Source: Nocardia harenae NBRC 108248
GTDB taxonomy: Bacteria > Actinomycetota > Actinomycetes > Mycobacteriales > Mycobacteriaceae
Assembly: GCF_001612885.1 (NCBI RefSeq)
Contig: NZ_BDBH01000007.1
Span: 496,001-560,000, forward strand
Direction: 5' to 3'
DNA length: 64,000 nucleotides
In this document: positions 32,848-41,245 of the stretch, one piece after another
Layout: every line of letters starts with the position of its first letter
Position numbering within the stretch: the stretch's first letter is position 1
Notes under the pieces: model-generated
What the model was told of the DNA's origin: nothing
Seen by the model: only the letters and a program-made list of their open reading frames with translations
Database searches by the model: none
Program-made: the position numbers and the translations under genes

Positions 32848-34809
32848 CTACGGCAGCGCGGTCAGCGCGATCAGGGAGCCCGCCTGCACGTTCGCGCCGA
32901 CCCCCGGCGTCTGACCGATCACCACCGACCCGTCCGACGGGGTCAGCTGCCGTACCTGCACCTGCAACCCGAGCTGCTGGAGTTCTGCGCGCGCGTTGCC
33001 GACGCTCTGGCCGACCACCAGCGGGATCTTCACCGCGTTCGAGACCATCAGTACCACCGTGTCGCCGGACTGCAATTGGGTGCCCGGCTGCGGGTCGGTG
33101 CCGATGGCCTTACCGCCCTCGGTGCCGCGGTCGTACTGCTCCCTGGTCTCGGAGATCTCCAGCCCGGCGGCCTGCAGAATGCTCGCCGCCTCCTCGGTGC
33201 CGCGGCCGCTGACGTCCGGCACCGTCACCGGCGTCGAGCCGCGGCTCTTGAACACCTTGACCTGGCCGCCGGTCGGCAGCACCGTGCCCGGCGCCGGCTC
33301 CACCCTGGCCAGCGTGCCCTTCGGGGCGCTGCTCCCGGTCTCACCCGCGTCCACCGGGGTGAGCCCGGCATCGCGGATGGCGCGGTTGATCGCGCCGATA
33401 TCGGCGCCCGCGTTCGCCTCCGGCACCCGCGGCCTGCCGCTGGAGACCAGCACCCCGACGGTCGAGCCCTTGGTCACCCGGGACCCCGCCGACGGGTCAC
33501 TGCCGACCACGCCGCCCACCGGGACCGTGTCCGAGGCCTTCTGCCTGATCTCGGTCTCGAATCCGGCCTCGGTGAGCGCCGCCACCGCGCGCTCGGTCGG
33601 CATTCCGGCGACCGCGGGCACCGCCTCGTAGCGGCCCGCGCCGAACCACCAGCCGCCGACCCCGACCACCAGCGTCAGCACCGCGACCAGCGCCACCCAG
33701 AGCCACACCGTGCGCTTCTGCCGGTGCGGGTCGCCCGCGTACGGGTGCTGCTGCTGCTCGTAGGGGTCGTAGCGGCGCGGCTCCGGCAGCCCCGGCGCGT
33801 GGTGCATGGCGGTGCCGTGGTCCACCGGCCGCGCCGCCGTCTGCACCCGGGTGTGCTGCGGCTGCTGCCTCGGGGGCGGCAGGGGCATATCGGCGACGCG
33901 CCTGCTCGAGCTCGTGTGCTCGGCGGATTCCCGCGGCGCGGGCACCCGGTAGGCGGGCAGCGCCAGCGAGGCGGCGATGCCGCGCAGCTCGGCGGCCATC
34001 TCGGTGGCGTCCGCGAAGCGGTGGCTCGGCTCGCGGGCGGTGGCGCGGGCCACCAGCTGGTCGAACTCCGGGGGCACGCCCTCGATGAAGGCGCTCGGCG
34101 GCGGCACGTCGTTCTCGATCCGCTGGTAGGCGATCGACAGCGAGTTGTCGCCGGTGAACGGCGCCCGCCCGGTGAGCAGCTCGAAGATCAGAATGCCGAA
34201 GGCGTAGACGTCGGAGCGAGCGTCCGCGGTGCCGCTGGTGACCTGCTCGGGGGAGAGGTACGCGGCGGTGCCGAGAATGACGCTCGCCGAGGTCGTCGTC
34301 GCCGCCGCGACCGCGCGGACCAGGCCGAAATCGGCGATCTTCACCTCGCCCGCGTCCGAGATCAGCACGTTCTCCGGCTTGATGTCGCGGTGCACCAGCC
34401 CGGCCCGATGCGCGACCCCCACCGCGCCGAGCGCGGGCTCGGCCACCGCCCGCACCGCGTGCGGCGGCATCGGCCCGCGCTCGCGCAGCAGCTCGCGCAG
34501 CGTGCCGCCCTCGACCAGCTCCATGATCAGGAACGGGTGCTCCCCGTCCACGCCCTGGTCGTACACCGCGACCAGCGACGGATGCTTGAGCTTGGCCACC
34601 GAGCGCGCCTCGAACTCGAACCGGGCCAGGAACTGCGGATCGGCGGCGAAGCGCGGATCCATCACCTTGATCGCGACCGGGCGATCCAGCCGGGTGTCGA
34701 CGCCGCGGAAGACCGTCGACATGCCGCCCCGGGCGATCGGCGCATCGATGCGATAACGCCCTTCGAGCATCTGGCCGATCACGTGTTCCTCCGGATTCCG
34801 AACGTCCAC
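32848..34809 (-). CDS. pknL: PASTA-domain serine/threonine protein kinase
   Basis: A transmembrane receptor kinase of 653 aa. Kinase domain about residues 20-280: Gly-rich loop APIARGGMSTVFRG, VAIKVMD (Lys), VHRDIKPENVL (catalytic Asp), IADFGLV and LSPEQ. A Pro-rich juxtamembrane stretch follows, then the helix VWLWVALVAVLTLVVGVGGWW and four PASTA-like repeats that would bind peptidoglycan fragments or lipid II. GTG 34809 is chosen as start (DVRNPEEHVIGQMLEGRYRI) with GGGGG just upstream; later ATG (MLEGRYRI) is possible. It is divergent from its probable substrate gene, as Rv2176 is from Rv2175c. Confidence 0.92.
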   Translation of the reverse strand: MDVRNPEEHVIGQMLEGRYRIDAPIARGGMSTVFRGVDTRLDRPVAIKVMDPRFAADPQFLARFEFEARSVAKLKHPSLVAVYDQGVDGEHPFLIMELVEGGTLRELLRERGPMPPHAVRAVAEPALGAVGVAHRAGLVHRDIKPENVLISDAGEVKIADFGLVRAVAAATTTSASVILGTAAYLSPEQVTSGTADARSDVYAFGILIFELLTGRAPFTGDNSLSIAYQRIENDVPPPSAFIEGVPPEFDQLVARATAREPSHRFADATEMAAELRGIAASLALPAYRVPAPRESAEHTSSSRRVADMPLPPPRQQPQHTRVQTAARPVDHGTAMHHAPGLPEPRRYDPYEQQQHPYAGDPHRQKRTVWLWVALVAVLTLVVGVGGWWFGAGRYEAVPAVAGMPTERAVAALTEAGFETEIRQKASDTVPVGGVVGSDPSAGSRVTKGSTVGVLVSSGRPRVPEANAGADIGAINRAIRDAGLTPVDAGETGSSAPKGTLARVEPAPGTVLPTGGQVKVFKSRGSTPVTVPDVSGRGTEEAASILQAAGLEISETREQYDRGTEGGKAIGTDPQPGTQLQSGDTVVLMVSNAVKIPLVVGQSVGNARAELQQLGLQVQVRQLTPSDGSVVIGQTPGVGANVQAGSLIALTALP

Positions 34810-34930
34810 CCCCCGCTGTGCCGCGCGGGAGGCGATGCGGCCGCCCGGTGCGGCCGGTGTCGATGGTATCGGCGCGGACGTCGCGGGTGGATCACGACGT
34901 GCGGGAACCGACCGTCTACCGTAGTTGCCC

Positions 34931-35299
34931 GTGAGTTCCTTTCCCTGCAGCGAGGATGTGCTTCCGGCCGACGTCGAGCTGCTGAACCTGCCCGATGTCG
35001 CCGAGCAGCTCGGCATCCCGGTCACCCGGGTGCACCAGATGTTGCGCGATCACCAGTTGCTCGCGGTCCGACGGGACGGGGTCGCCGGGGTGCCCGCGCG
35101 GTTCTTCGACCGTGATGGGGCTGTGGTCCGGATGCTTCCCGGGTTGATCACCGTCATGCGGGACGGGAAGTACACCGACGAGGAGATTCTGGAGTGGGTC
35201 TTCACCGACGATCCGTCGCTGCCGGGGAAGCCGGTGGATGCGCTGCACGGGGATTTGGCGCGGGAGGTTGTTCGCCGAGCCGCGGCGGATCCGTTCTGA
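34931..35299 (+). CDS. Rv2175c-type DNA-binding protein
   Basis: A 122-aa protein with a winged helix-turn-helix-like N-terminal half (LNLPDVAEQLGIPVTRVHQML) and a C-terminal helical half (YTDEEILEWVFTDDPSLPGKPVDALHGDL). In M. tuberculosis Rv2175c is a DNA-binding substrate of PknL; the divergent pairing with pknL is kept here. Start GTG 34931. It is the last conserved gene before the accessory island. Confidence 0.88.
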   Translation: MSSFPCSEDVLPADVELLNLPDVAEQLGIPVTRVHQMLRDHQLLAVRRDGVAGVPARFFDRDGAVVRMLPGLITVMRDGKYTDEEILEWVFTDDPSLPGKPVDALHGDLAREVVRRAAADPF

Positions 35300-35312
35300 T
35301 CGGGTAGTTCGC

Positions 35313-35695
35313 TCAGCGACTTGCCCACAGGCCGAGGAGTTCGCGCGCCTCGGGCATCGCGGAGTGGAGACGGACAAGGGTGAGCGCGTCGGCCAGCCGT
35401 CGCTGCAGCCGGGCCGATGCCGGCCCCGCGATGGTGGCGAAGGTGTCGGTGAGCTGGCCGCAGGCGGCGGCGATGTCGCCGCTCCGGATCAGGTTTGTTC
35501 GTCAGATGCAGTTGCCAGGACGCCCGCTCGGGCGGCCAGACGCTGGAACCGGCATTCACATCGGCGAGGTGCGCGGTGGCGGCGGCGTGGTCGCCGAGGC
35601 CCTTCCGTACAGAACCCGCGCGCCGCGCTGACCGCCCGGTCTGCACCGGCTGACCCATGATAGGCGAGCCGGTCGTGGTCTTCGGTGACGCGTCG
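35313..35695 (-). pseudogene. frameshifted C-terminal remnant of an XRE-TPR regulator
   Basis: On the minus strand, pieces of one TPR-type C-terminus lie in different frames. The upstream part reads RRVTEDHDRLAYHGSAGADR, then ATAHLADVNAGSSVWPPERASWQLHLT; after a frame change near 35500 it reads NLIRSGDIAAACGQLTDTFATI and ends in MPEARELLGLWASR with a stop at 35313-35315. This is the usual end of Streptomyces-type XRE-TPR regulators, related to the intact gene at 38652-39986. The N-terminal HTH half is missing. The gap 35300-35768 holds nothing else. Confidence 0.7.
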
Positions 35696-35768
35696 CGGCA
35701 TCGGCCTGAAGGCCACTGTACGCACCCGGCGTTGCGCTACGCTTGGTCCGGAAAACAGTAAACGGTGG

Positions 35769-38177
35769 CTATTGAACTTCCACACTCCCGACCGTCGATT
35801 TTGAATGGTTGGCAACTGAAGCTCCCAAAGTTACTGGCCGCCGGGGAAATTTGGACCACAGATCTGAATATTCAGAAGACCGCCCATCGAAGTATCTAAG
35901 CATTTCGTTCGGTTCTTCAAAGATTGCAGAATGAAAAAGAAATTGCGGCGACTCCAGATCGGGCATTCCCAGCCAGTCGAAACTGGTCGGCCTAAAGAAG
36001 GTTACCTCTTGTCCTCCGTACCCCTTCAATCCTACCGTTGACCTGCCCCACTCGTCAGTTACACTACCGCTCCGAACGTACAACGTTCGAACGATGCCGG
36101 ACTGCTCTGCTCTTCGAATAGCGGCTCTCACAGATTCGAGCGCGGCCGTAAGCTTGTTGACATCTGCACTGGATCGCCGAAAATGGAGCAACGAGTTGCG
36201 TGATTCGACGATTCCCGACGCGGTCAGGGCTCGGGAGAACTCCTTCAAGTCGAGTATAATTTTCGTGCGCGATTCGGGTAGCAGATCCAAAAATGCTATG
36301 GTATGAAGTAATGGAAATTCCTTGATTTTAGTCTTCATGTGATATTCGGGCAGGTCGACTCGGGAGTACAGCTCAGTGTCGATATCGTTCTGCATCGATT
36401 TCAAATGCTCGGCCAGGATATCGAACCCTCGAATTATCGGATAAAGCGTGTTATTCTCTCCGAAAGAAATTTGGTCGCTGTTCATGGCAACTGAAGCTTG
36501 TGCGAGAGTCTCCATCACGAAAGAGCGCGACATCTCATAGTCGTAGACAAATGGTCTAGCACTATTCAAATGATCCGAGCATAGTGCCCATGTCGAGTAC
36601 ACCAGCGCATTCTCAAGCATCCCTTCCAGGCCTCTGAAGTACACACCAGCTCCGGCTGATATCTTATCCTCGTCGGCAACAGTGCTCAAACTGGCGGTTT
36701 GCGCAAGGTTGGTCATTTCATTGTGCTTGCGCCAAAACTCCGAATGCGATCCATCTTCTGCTACTGGATCGAATCCCAATTTCCATACGATAGAATCAAC
36801 TAGATAGTCATCACCGTCCCGCTCGGACCAGGATACGCCAAGTCTGGAGCACGCGCGATCTGCCTTCTCGCGATCACGCAGAATCAGTCGGCGGACTACT
36901 GCATCCGGAGTCGTTGTGCGGATAAATGTCTCAAGCTTTCCTTTATTCCCGAGTCCCCCAATCGAGCGCAGTTGCCAGCTCAGGTCCGAGTCGGCACCTT
37001 CATCTGAGGAAGGAAAAATCTCACTGAGTAATTTCCTGAGCCTGAGCTGCGGCAAGCCAGGCATATTGGAAACGAAACGAATACCGTGCGCACCTAGTTC
37101 GGGCTGAAGATCCCAAGCGCCTAGAGCTGCTTTCTGATGAATCCGCAATCTTCTGATCTCACCTGTTGGTACATCGATCATACCGCTCTTCACGCACTCG
37201 TCGACTGCAGATGCGATTACGCTATCTGACTGTATCAGGAGCAATTGTATGATTTCGGCATGCGACAGGTTAGAGACCAATGCCTCCCAAGAGCCACTTT
37301 TTCCGTGATTTTCGAGGAATGTTCGAACAGGTCTCGCCATCCCTTTGTCGATAAGATATCCCAATAGTAGGCTTAATTCTTTCAGCGACATCAGATCGGC
37401 CAACGCATATGGAATAGAGGAGGGATCTAAGTCATCAAAAAATGCTCGTTCCGGCTTGGTCACCTCCTCTATAAAGCCCGCCCAATCGGAGGGGTCGAGT
37501 TTCAACTTCTTCAGATATTCGTCCATTCGAACGTATGCTCGATTGATCAAGGCGTCGGATGACGTAGAGAGATATACGCTGTGTAGCATCCCGCATAACG
37601 GATCGGTGCAGTGCTGCAATGACAATCGCTGCCTTGGAATAAATCCACGGCTGTATTCGCTTCGAATCACGCCAAAGGGGCCCACAATGACGTCGTCTGC
37701 CTGCCAAACCCCTTTGGGGGTCACGTCCAGAACGCGTTGTGTCTCATCCTCGTTGAGATACTCCCGTTCCTCGGTGAAAGAATCCGCAACTGCGTCGTAC
37801 AGGAATCGCCCAAAAATGTACGGGAATCGCAACTCCCCAGCCAGAATCTGCTTCCCAATGCTTTCGACAATAGCGTCAAGATCCAAGCCGTCAATGTTTA
37901 TCAATACGTCCAGGTAGGCCAATTTGAGGAGGCATTGAAGCTTGGCCTCTTTGACTCCAACTTTTCCTTTTGCTACTAGATGATTGATCGCCTGTTGACC
38001 TTGCTCGCTCAAAGCTATCGCATCATTTAGATCATCGGGAATTCTATAGTTTGGGCCAATGATGCACCCTTTAAGTAATGATGAAATGGCAATAGTGCGT
38101 ATGAACTTAGTTCGCCATCTGGAAGATTCATATTTTTCGAGCAGTTCGGCTTTGGTGTACCGCTGAGGATTCGCCAA
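35769..38177 (-). CDS. AT-rich orphan gene, 802-aa protein of unknown function
   Basis: One long intact frame, distinctly AT-richer and with different codon choice than all neighbours, so probably acquired. It starts at TTG 38177, preceded at 6 bases by GGAGGG. The protein is soluble and mostly helical by eye, with no signal peptide and no membrane segment. I see no P-loop, nuclease, TIR or helicase motif. A possible zinc knuckle HCTDPLCGMLH (His189, Cys190, Cys195, His199) lies inside a conserved-looking stretch GPFGVIRSEYSRGFI...; the C-terminus EVTFFRPTSFDWLGMPDLES is aromatic. Neighbours are a decayed regulator and an IS5 remnant. A defence or other conflict role is a guess from size and setting. 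Confidence 0.8.
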   Translation of the reverse strand: MANPQRYTKAELLEKYESSRWRTKFIRTIAISSLLKGCIIGPNYRIPDDLNDAIALSEQGQQAINHLVAKGKVGVKEAKLQCLLKLAYLDVLINIDGLDLDAIVESIGKQILAGELRFPYIFGRFLYDAVADSFTEEREYLNEDETQRVLDVTPKGVWQADDVIVGPFGVIRSEYSRGFIPRQRLSLQHCTDPLCGMLHSVYLSTSSDALINRAYVRMDEYLKKLKLDPSDWAGFIEEVTKPERAFFDDLDPSSIPYALADLMSLKELSLLLGYLIDKGMARPVRTFLENHGKSGSWEALVSNLSHAEIIQLLLIQSDSVIASAVDECVKSGMIDVPTGEIRRLRIHQKAALGAWDLQPELGAHGIRFVSNMPGLPQLRLRKLLSEIFPSSDEGADSDLSWQLRSIGGLGNKGKLETFIRTTTPDAVVRRLILRDREKADRACSRLGVSWSERDGDDYLVDSIVWKLGFDPVAEDGSHSEFWRKHNEMTNLAQTASLSTVADEDKISAGAGVYFRGLEGMLENALVYSTWALCSDHLNSARPFVYDYEMSRSFVMETLAQASVAMNSDQISFGENNTLYPIIRGFDILAEHLKSMQNDIDTELYSRVDLPEYHMKTKIKEFPLLHTIAFLDLLPESRTKIILDLKEFSRALTASGIVESRNSLLHFRRSSADVNKLTAALESVRAAIRRAEQSGIVRTLYVRSGSVTDEWGRSTVGLKGYGGQEVTFFRPTSFDWLGMPDLESPQFLFHSAIFEEPNEMLRYFDGRSSEYSDLWSKFPRRPVTLGASVANHSKSTVGSVEVQ

Positions 38178-38394
38178 CGTGCCCTCCGTTTGCCTTAATC
38201 GACTTACGTGAGCCTAACGTGCGCGAGCCGATTGCCCTAATTGGGTCTTGGACTCGATGGGCCGCCCCCGCACATAGGACCGACCGGTATCGAATTCTGC
38301 ACATGCTGGTGAGGGGCGCGAGAGGTCATTGAGTTTGACCAGATGGTGTCTTGTGGGTCCTGTGCGTCTATGAAGGCCAGCGCCTGATCGAGCC

Positions 38395-38651
38395 TCAGGT
38401 TGAGTGAGCGAGGTTCGCGAGCTGGGCGACTCCGGCCATCGCGACCGCTAATCCGTTGTCGCGCTGGCAGCAGTCACGCAGGATCTTTCAGGTCTTCATG
38501 TGCGCAAAAGGGCATGCCCTACTCGTATCCGGACCTGCGGGTGCGCGGCGTTGTGCTCCTGCCTCCAACCGGGCAGTTCGCATCTTCGCCTCCTGCGCTG
38601 GGGAGTGATCGCGGATGTTTCCCGGTACCCGCTGTCAGCGATCACCTCTAG
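38395..38651 (-). mobile_element. IS5-family transposase C-terminal remnant
   Basis: Minus-strand reading gives the end of an actinobacterial IS5-type (DDE) transposase: IADSGYR, then LPGWRQEHNAAHPQVRIRV in one frame, and after a frameshift AHMKT-stop-KILRDCCQRDNGLAVAMAG and VAQLANLAHST with the stop at 38395-38397. Intact relatives read HxxMKTWKILRDCR, so the TGG for Trp has become TGA. Inactive fragment; no terminal repeats found. It directly abuts the XRE-TPR gene. The 217 bases between it and the 802-aa gene show no gene. Confidence 0.75.
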
Positions 38652-39986
38652 CTACGGGCTGGTGCCCGACGGCAAGCGCAAGTCGATGCAGCCGATGGCA
38701 GATGAGTGTCGCGTTGACTTGGGCCGTCCATACCCGGCTCCCTCCAAAAACTTCCGCAGCTGCCGGGCCTCGGCGCGGACGGGTGGTGCGGGGTCGATGG
38801 TTTCGATGTAATCAATCGCTTCCAGCAGACCGGTGGCTGTCCGGCTCGAGCGCACCTCATCGACGAGCGGAACGAGCTGCCGAAGTGTGTCCTCGGCTTC
38901 TCGCCAGGCATGCGCATGGATCTGAGCGCTGAACAGTGACGCCAAGTGGATGTAGCGGGATCGGATCTCCCGGCGTGGAACGGCCTCCGCGGACGCGTGG
39001 AAGGCATCGACCGCGCGGGCCCATTTGCCGTCATCAGCCCACACCATCGCCTCGTGCCACCCCAACTCCTGGTCGTTGATCCACCACACCCACGCCGGAT
39101 CGTTGTCGGTCACGCCGTCGAGGTAGCGCGACCGAGCCTGGGCGAAGGCACGGGCAGCACCCTGCTGATCGCCTCCCCGCGCCAGGGCGCGAGCCTCACG
39201 GACGCGAAACATCGCTTCCAGCCGCGGTGAAAGCGACTCCTGACCCAGCACCATGCGGGCGATGCGCAGCGCTTCGACAGGTCGGCCGAGGTAGCCGGCG
39301 TGCATGGACATGTTCTGCAAGGTCAGCAATTCGATGCTGCGGTCACCGGCAAGACGCGAGAGTTGCAGAGCCTCGCTGTTCACCTGGCGTACGAGTTCAT
39401 GTTCACCTGCGTCATAGAGCAGCCATCCGACGACTTCGCCGAGTTCACCGGCGGCAGCATAGAGATCCCGCTCGACCGCTGGCTCACAGCGAGCCACACC
39501 GAGCTTGCGGTGTACCGAGCGGAACAGTTGCAGGGCCGCTCCTGAGGACTGATCGCCACCGAAGGTGGCATCGAGATCCACCAGTTGACGGATGCGGCTG
39601 TGCAGCGATTCGACGTAGTCTCCGTCGAGATCGGGGGAGGCGATAGCCGTTGGAGCGGAGGGTAGATCAACCAGCGACGGAGATGGCGGCAAGACGGGTT
39701 CGGCATCGTCGGATGAACGCCCGTGCCGTTCCCGCCAGACGGCCTCGCCCTCGGCCACGATCTGATCGAACCGTGCCCGGTCCTCGGGCGAGGTCCGGCG
39801 TTCAAGGGTGGTGTCCAGAATCCCCTGGGTCATCGAACGAGGCCTTACGCTGCCCAGGCCGCTGCGCCAGTTGTTGATCGTGGTGGTCTCCACGCCGAGT
39901 AGCGCGGCATAGTCCCGGATCGACTTACGCATGGCTTCTTGCAGCGCCGCTGCTTCGAAGCCCGTCCATTCCCGCCCGCGTACCAT
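38652..39986 (-). CDS. XRE-type HTH regulator with TPR domain
   Basis: A 444-aa protein of the Streptomyces-type class: N-terminal HTH about residues 12-60 (AMRKSIRDYAALLGVETTTINNWRSG), the marker AEGEAVWRERHG, then helical TPR-like repeats (SRLAGDRSIELLTLQNMSMHAGYLGRPVEALR region; ARALARGGDQQGAARAFAQA). Such proteins often pair with small orphan genes. The last roughly 22 residues after LEGAGYGRPK appear to come from the adjoining IS5 remnant, so the natural C-terminus may be replaced. Start ATG 39986 (VRGREWTGFEA). Likely autoregulated from the region 40000-40110, which has a repeated AAACCCCT. Confidence 0.82.
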   Translation of the reverse strand: MVRGREWTGFEAAALQEAMRKSIRDYAALLGVETTTINNWRSGLGSVRPRSMTQGILDTTLERRTSPEDRARFDQIVAEGEAVWRERHGRSSDDAEPVLPPSPSLVDLPSAPTAIASPDLDGDYVESLHSRIRQLVDLDATFGGDQSSGAALQLFRSVHRKLGVARCEPAVERDLYAAAGELGEVVGWLLYDAGEHELVRQVNSEALQLSRLAGDRSIELLTLQNMSMHAGYLGRPVEALRIARMVLGQESLSPRLEAMFRVREARALARGGDQQGAARAFAQARSRYLDGVTDNDPAWVWWINDQELGWHEAMVWADDGKWARAVDAFHASAEAVPRREIRSRYIHLASLFSAQIHAHAWREAEDTLRQLVPLVDEVRSSRTATGLLEAIDYIETIDPAPPVRAEARQLRKFLEGAGYGRPKSTRHSSAIGCIDLRLPSGTSP

Positions 39987-40021
39987 CGCTTCAATGCCTC
40001 AATCTTGGTCCTGAACTGGGC

Positions 40022-40039
40022 AAACCCCTGAAAACCCCT
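40022..40039 (-). promoter_or_regulatory. AAACCCCT direct repeat and -10-like box upstream of the XRE-TPR gene
   Basis: AAACCCCT occurs at 40022-40029 and again at 40032-40039, one helical turn apart, 36 to 53 bases before the regulator start. A minus-strand TATAGA lies at 40102-40107. The spacing suggests a two-site operator bound side by side, perhaps by the regulator itself. The stretch 39987-40468 otherwise holds the inverted repeat at 40110-40220 and no convincing gene. Confidence 0.35.
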
Positions 40040-40109
40040 ACGCTCCGCCCCCATTGTGCCCCCACCGGGACAGTCCGCGCCAAACCCTTTGTGGCCCAAG
40101 GTCTATAGC

Positions 40110-40220
40110 GGTACCCGGCACCGGGTCGACACCGCCTAGCCTGCCCGCCCGGGCGGTGCACCGGCGGCCCGACAGACAGGGGCGCCCGTGGCCTTCCCCA
40201 GGCCCTCGGTGCCGGGTACC
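40110..40220. repeat. 111-base segment bounded by 14-bp inverted repeats
   Basis: GGTACCCGGCACCG at 40110-40123 is the exact inverted copy of CGGTGCCGGGTACC at 40207-40220. The inside is GC-rich with a further weak stem (CACCGCC with GGGCGGTG). Size and bounds would fit a tiny non-coding element or two operator halves; no transposase belongs to it. Confidence 0.5.
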
Positions 40221-40468
40221 TCAGCCCGCTTGTCTTCCGTCGAAGGTCGGGAGGCCCGCACATGGAGGTTCCCGGACCTGATGGCCATCGCCTGCCTGCT
40301 TGTCAGGAACCAGTTGCTGTCGATGGTCGAATACGAGGATCACGGCACGCCGTCGGGAACGGCGGCACATCGCGCTCGCACTGCACGTGCTACTGCACGA
40401 TGTGCAAGCTGCCCGCGCCTCCTGCGCGATGGTCAGCGAATCACGCTGGGTGCGCGGGCGGCGTCCTG

Positions 40469-40690
40469 ATGAGGACGCTCGGAACCTCTCCGCTGCCGCA
40501 CGAGCCCGATGTGCGGTTGTCGGTGTTCATGCACGGCACCCAGTTCGACTTCGCTGCCTGCCTCACGGCCGCGCTGCTGTTCGTGCAGGAGCACCAGCAG
40601 CGGCGCTATGTCGATGCTGTTGCCGTCTCAGCGCACGGTGCCGAGAGCTTGCCGCGGCTGCCGAATGAGCGGCTGTATTTGGAGCCGTAG
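40469..40690 (+). CDS. 73-aa orphan protein in the island
   Basis: ATG 40469 overlaps the stop of a weaker upstream frame as TGATG. The product reads RTLGTSPLPHEPDVRLSVFM, HGTQFDFAACLTAALLFVQEH, VSAHGAESLPRLPNERLYLEP. Its ordered hydrophobic pattern looks like a folded protein, and similar short proteins are found near XRE-TPR regulators in Streptomyces and Nocardia, from memory. Function unknown. The upstream frame 40188-40469 is less convincing. Confidence 0.4.
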   Translation: MRTLGTSPLPHEPDVRLSVFMHGTQFDFAACLTAALLFVQEHQQRRYVDAVAVSAHGAESLPRLPNERLYLEP

Positions 40691-40710
40691 TTACCTTCCC
40701 GAGAGCACCG

Positions 40711-40785
40711 TCGTCGGTGAGCGGTCCGGACAGCGCGAAGGCTGGGTCTCTTTGGCTGATGGAGGCACGGGCCCCCACTTCCTCA
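40711..40785. repeat. direct repeat, copy 1 (flanks small orphan gene)
   Basis: About 75 bases resembling 41131-41205 at an offset of 420. The best shared run is GACAGCGCGAAGGC(T/C)GGGTC, with TCGTCG before it and CACTTCCTC after it. The copies bracket the 109-aa gene. Confidence 0.6.
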
Positions 40786-41112
40786 GGCCGAGGCGATCTG
40801 GCTGAGCTCGGTGAGTTCAGGGAAACGGCCTTCCCATGCACGCCTGGTATCTGTCGGAAGCCAGATGGAGGACCACAGCCGCTTCAACGTCGCCGCATCG
40901 AGGTAGGTGTGCAGGTCAGCGGGGCTGGCGGCTTCGTTGATGACCGCGCGATACAGATCGACGATTCTGCCGGGACGATCAAGGTCGTAGCTAGCGCGTC
41001 CCGACCAGTCGAGGTGCACGGGTAGGTGGACGACACCGGCTGTGGGGCCTGTGAGCAGGCGCAGGTCGTCGGGAACCACAGCGGGCTTCCTGTAGCGGGT
41101 CGGGTTGCTCAT
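40783..41112 (-). CDS. 109-aa orphan protein (SNPTRYRKP type)
   Basis: A compact soluble protein: SNPTRYRKPAVVPDDLRLLTGPTAG, VVHLPVHLDWSGRASYDLDR, IVDLYRAVINEAASPADLHTYLDAATLKRLW, RRAWEGRFPEL. Start ATG 41112 follows GCGAGAAGC. I have a memory of this protein type as a conserved Streptomyces/Nocardia small protein that sits next to AbiEii/AbiGii-type nucleotidyltransferase toxin genes, as an antitoxin-like partner. No intact toxin gene is present here; downstream sequence is broken. The antitoxin role is therefore only a suggestion. Confidence 0.65.
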   Translation of the reverse strand: MSNPTRYRKPAVVPDDLRLLTGPTAGVVHLPVHLDWSGRASYDLDRPGRIVDLYRAVINEAASPADLHTYLDAATLKRLWSSIWLPTDTRRAWEGRFPELTELSQIASA

Positions 41113-41130
41113 AAGCTTCTCGCGATCCAG

Positions 41131-41205
41131 TCGTCGAGCTGGCGGCTCCTGACAGCGCGAAGGCCGGGTCCCGTCGTCCGGCGGGGATCCCGGCCTCACT
41201 TCCTC
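41131..41205. repeat. direct repeat, copy 2 (flanks small orphan gene)
   Basis: Partner of 40711-40785; see that entry. It lies between the small orphan gene and the end of mptA, close to the right edge of the island. Confidence 0.6.
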
Positions 41206-41245
41206 GCACCCCGCAGGGGGAGGCTGTAGTACCACTGTAGAGCAG

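Noticed and set aside
40188..40469. 93-codon plus-strand frame in the island
   Set aside because: Overlaps by TGATG with the following ORF but has no good ribosome site and Arg/Ala-biased composition; a competing frame over the same DNA looks equally likely.
35300..41245. CRISPR array or integrase-driven prophage in the island
   Set aside because: No regularly spaced repeats, no integrase and no phage structural genes; repeats present are single pairs.
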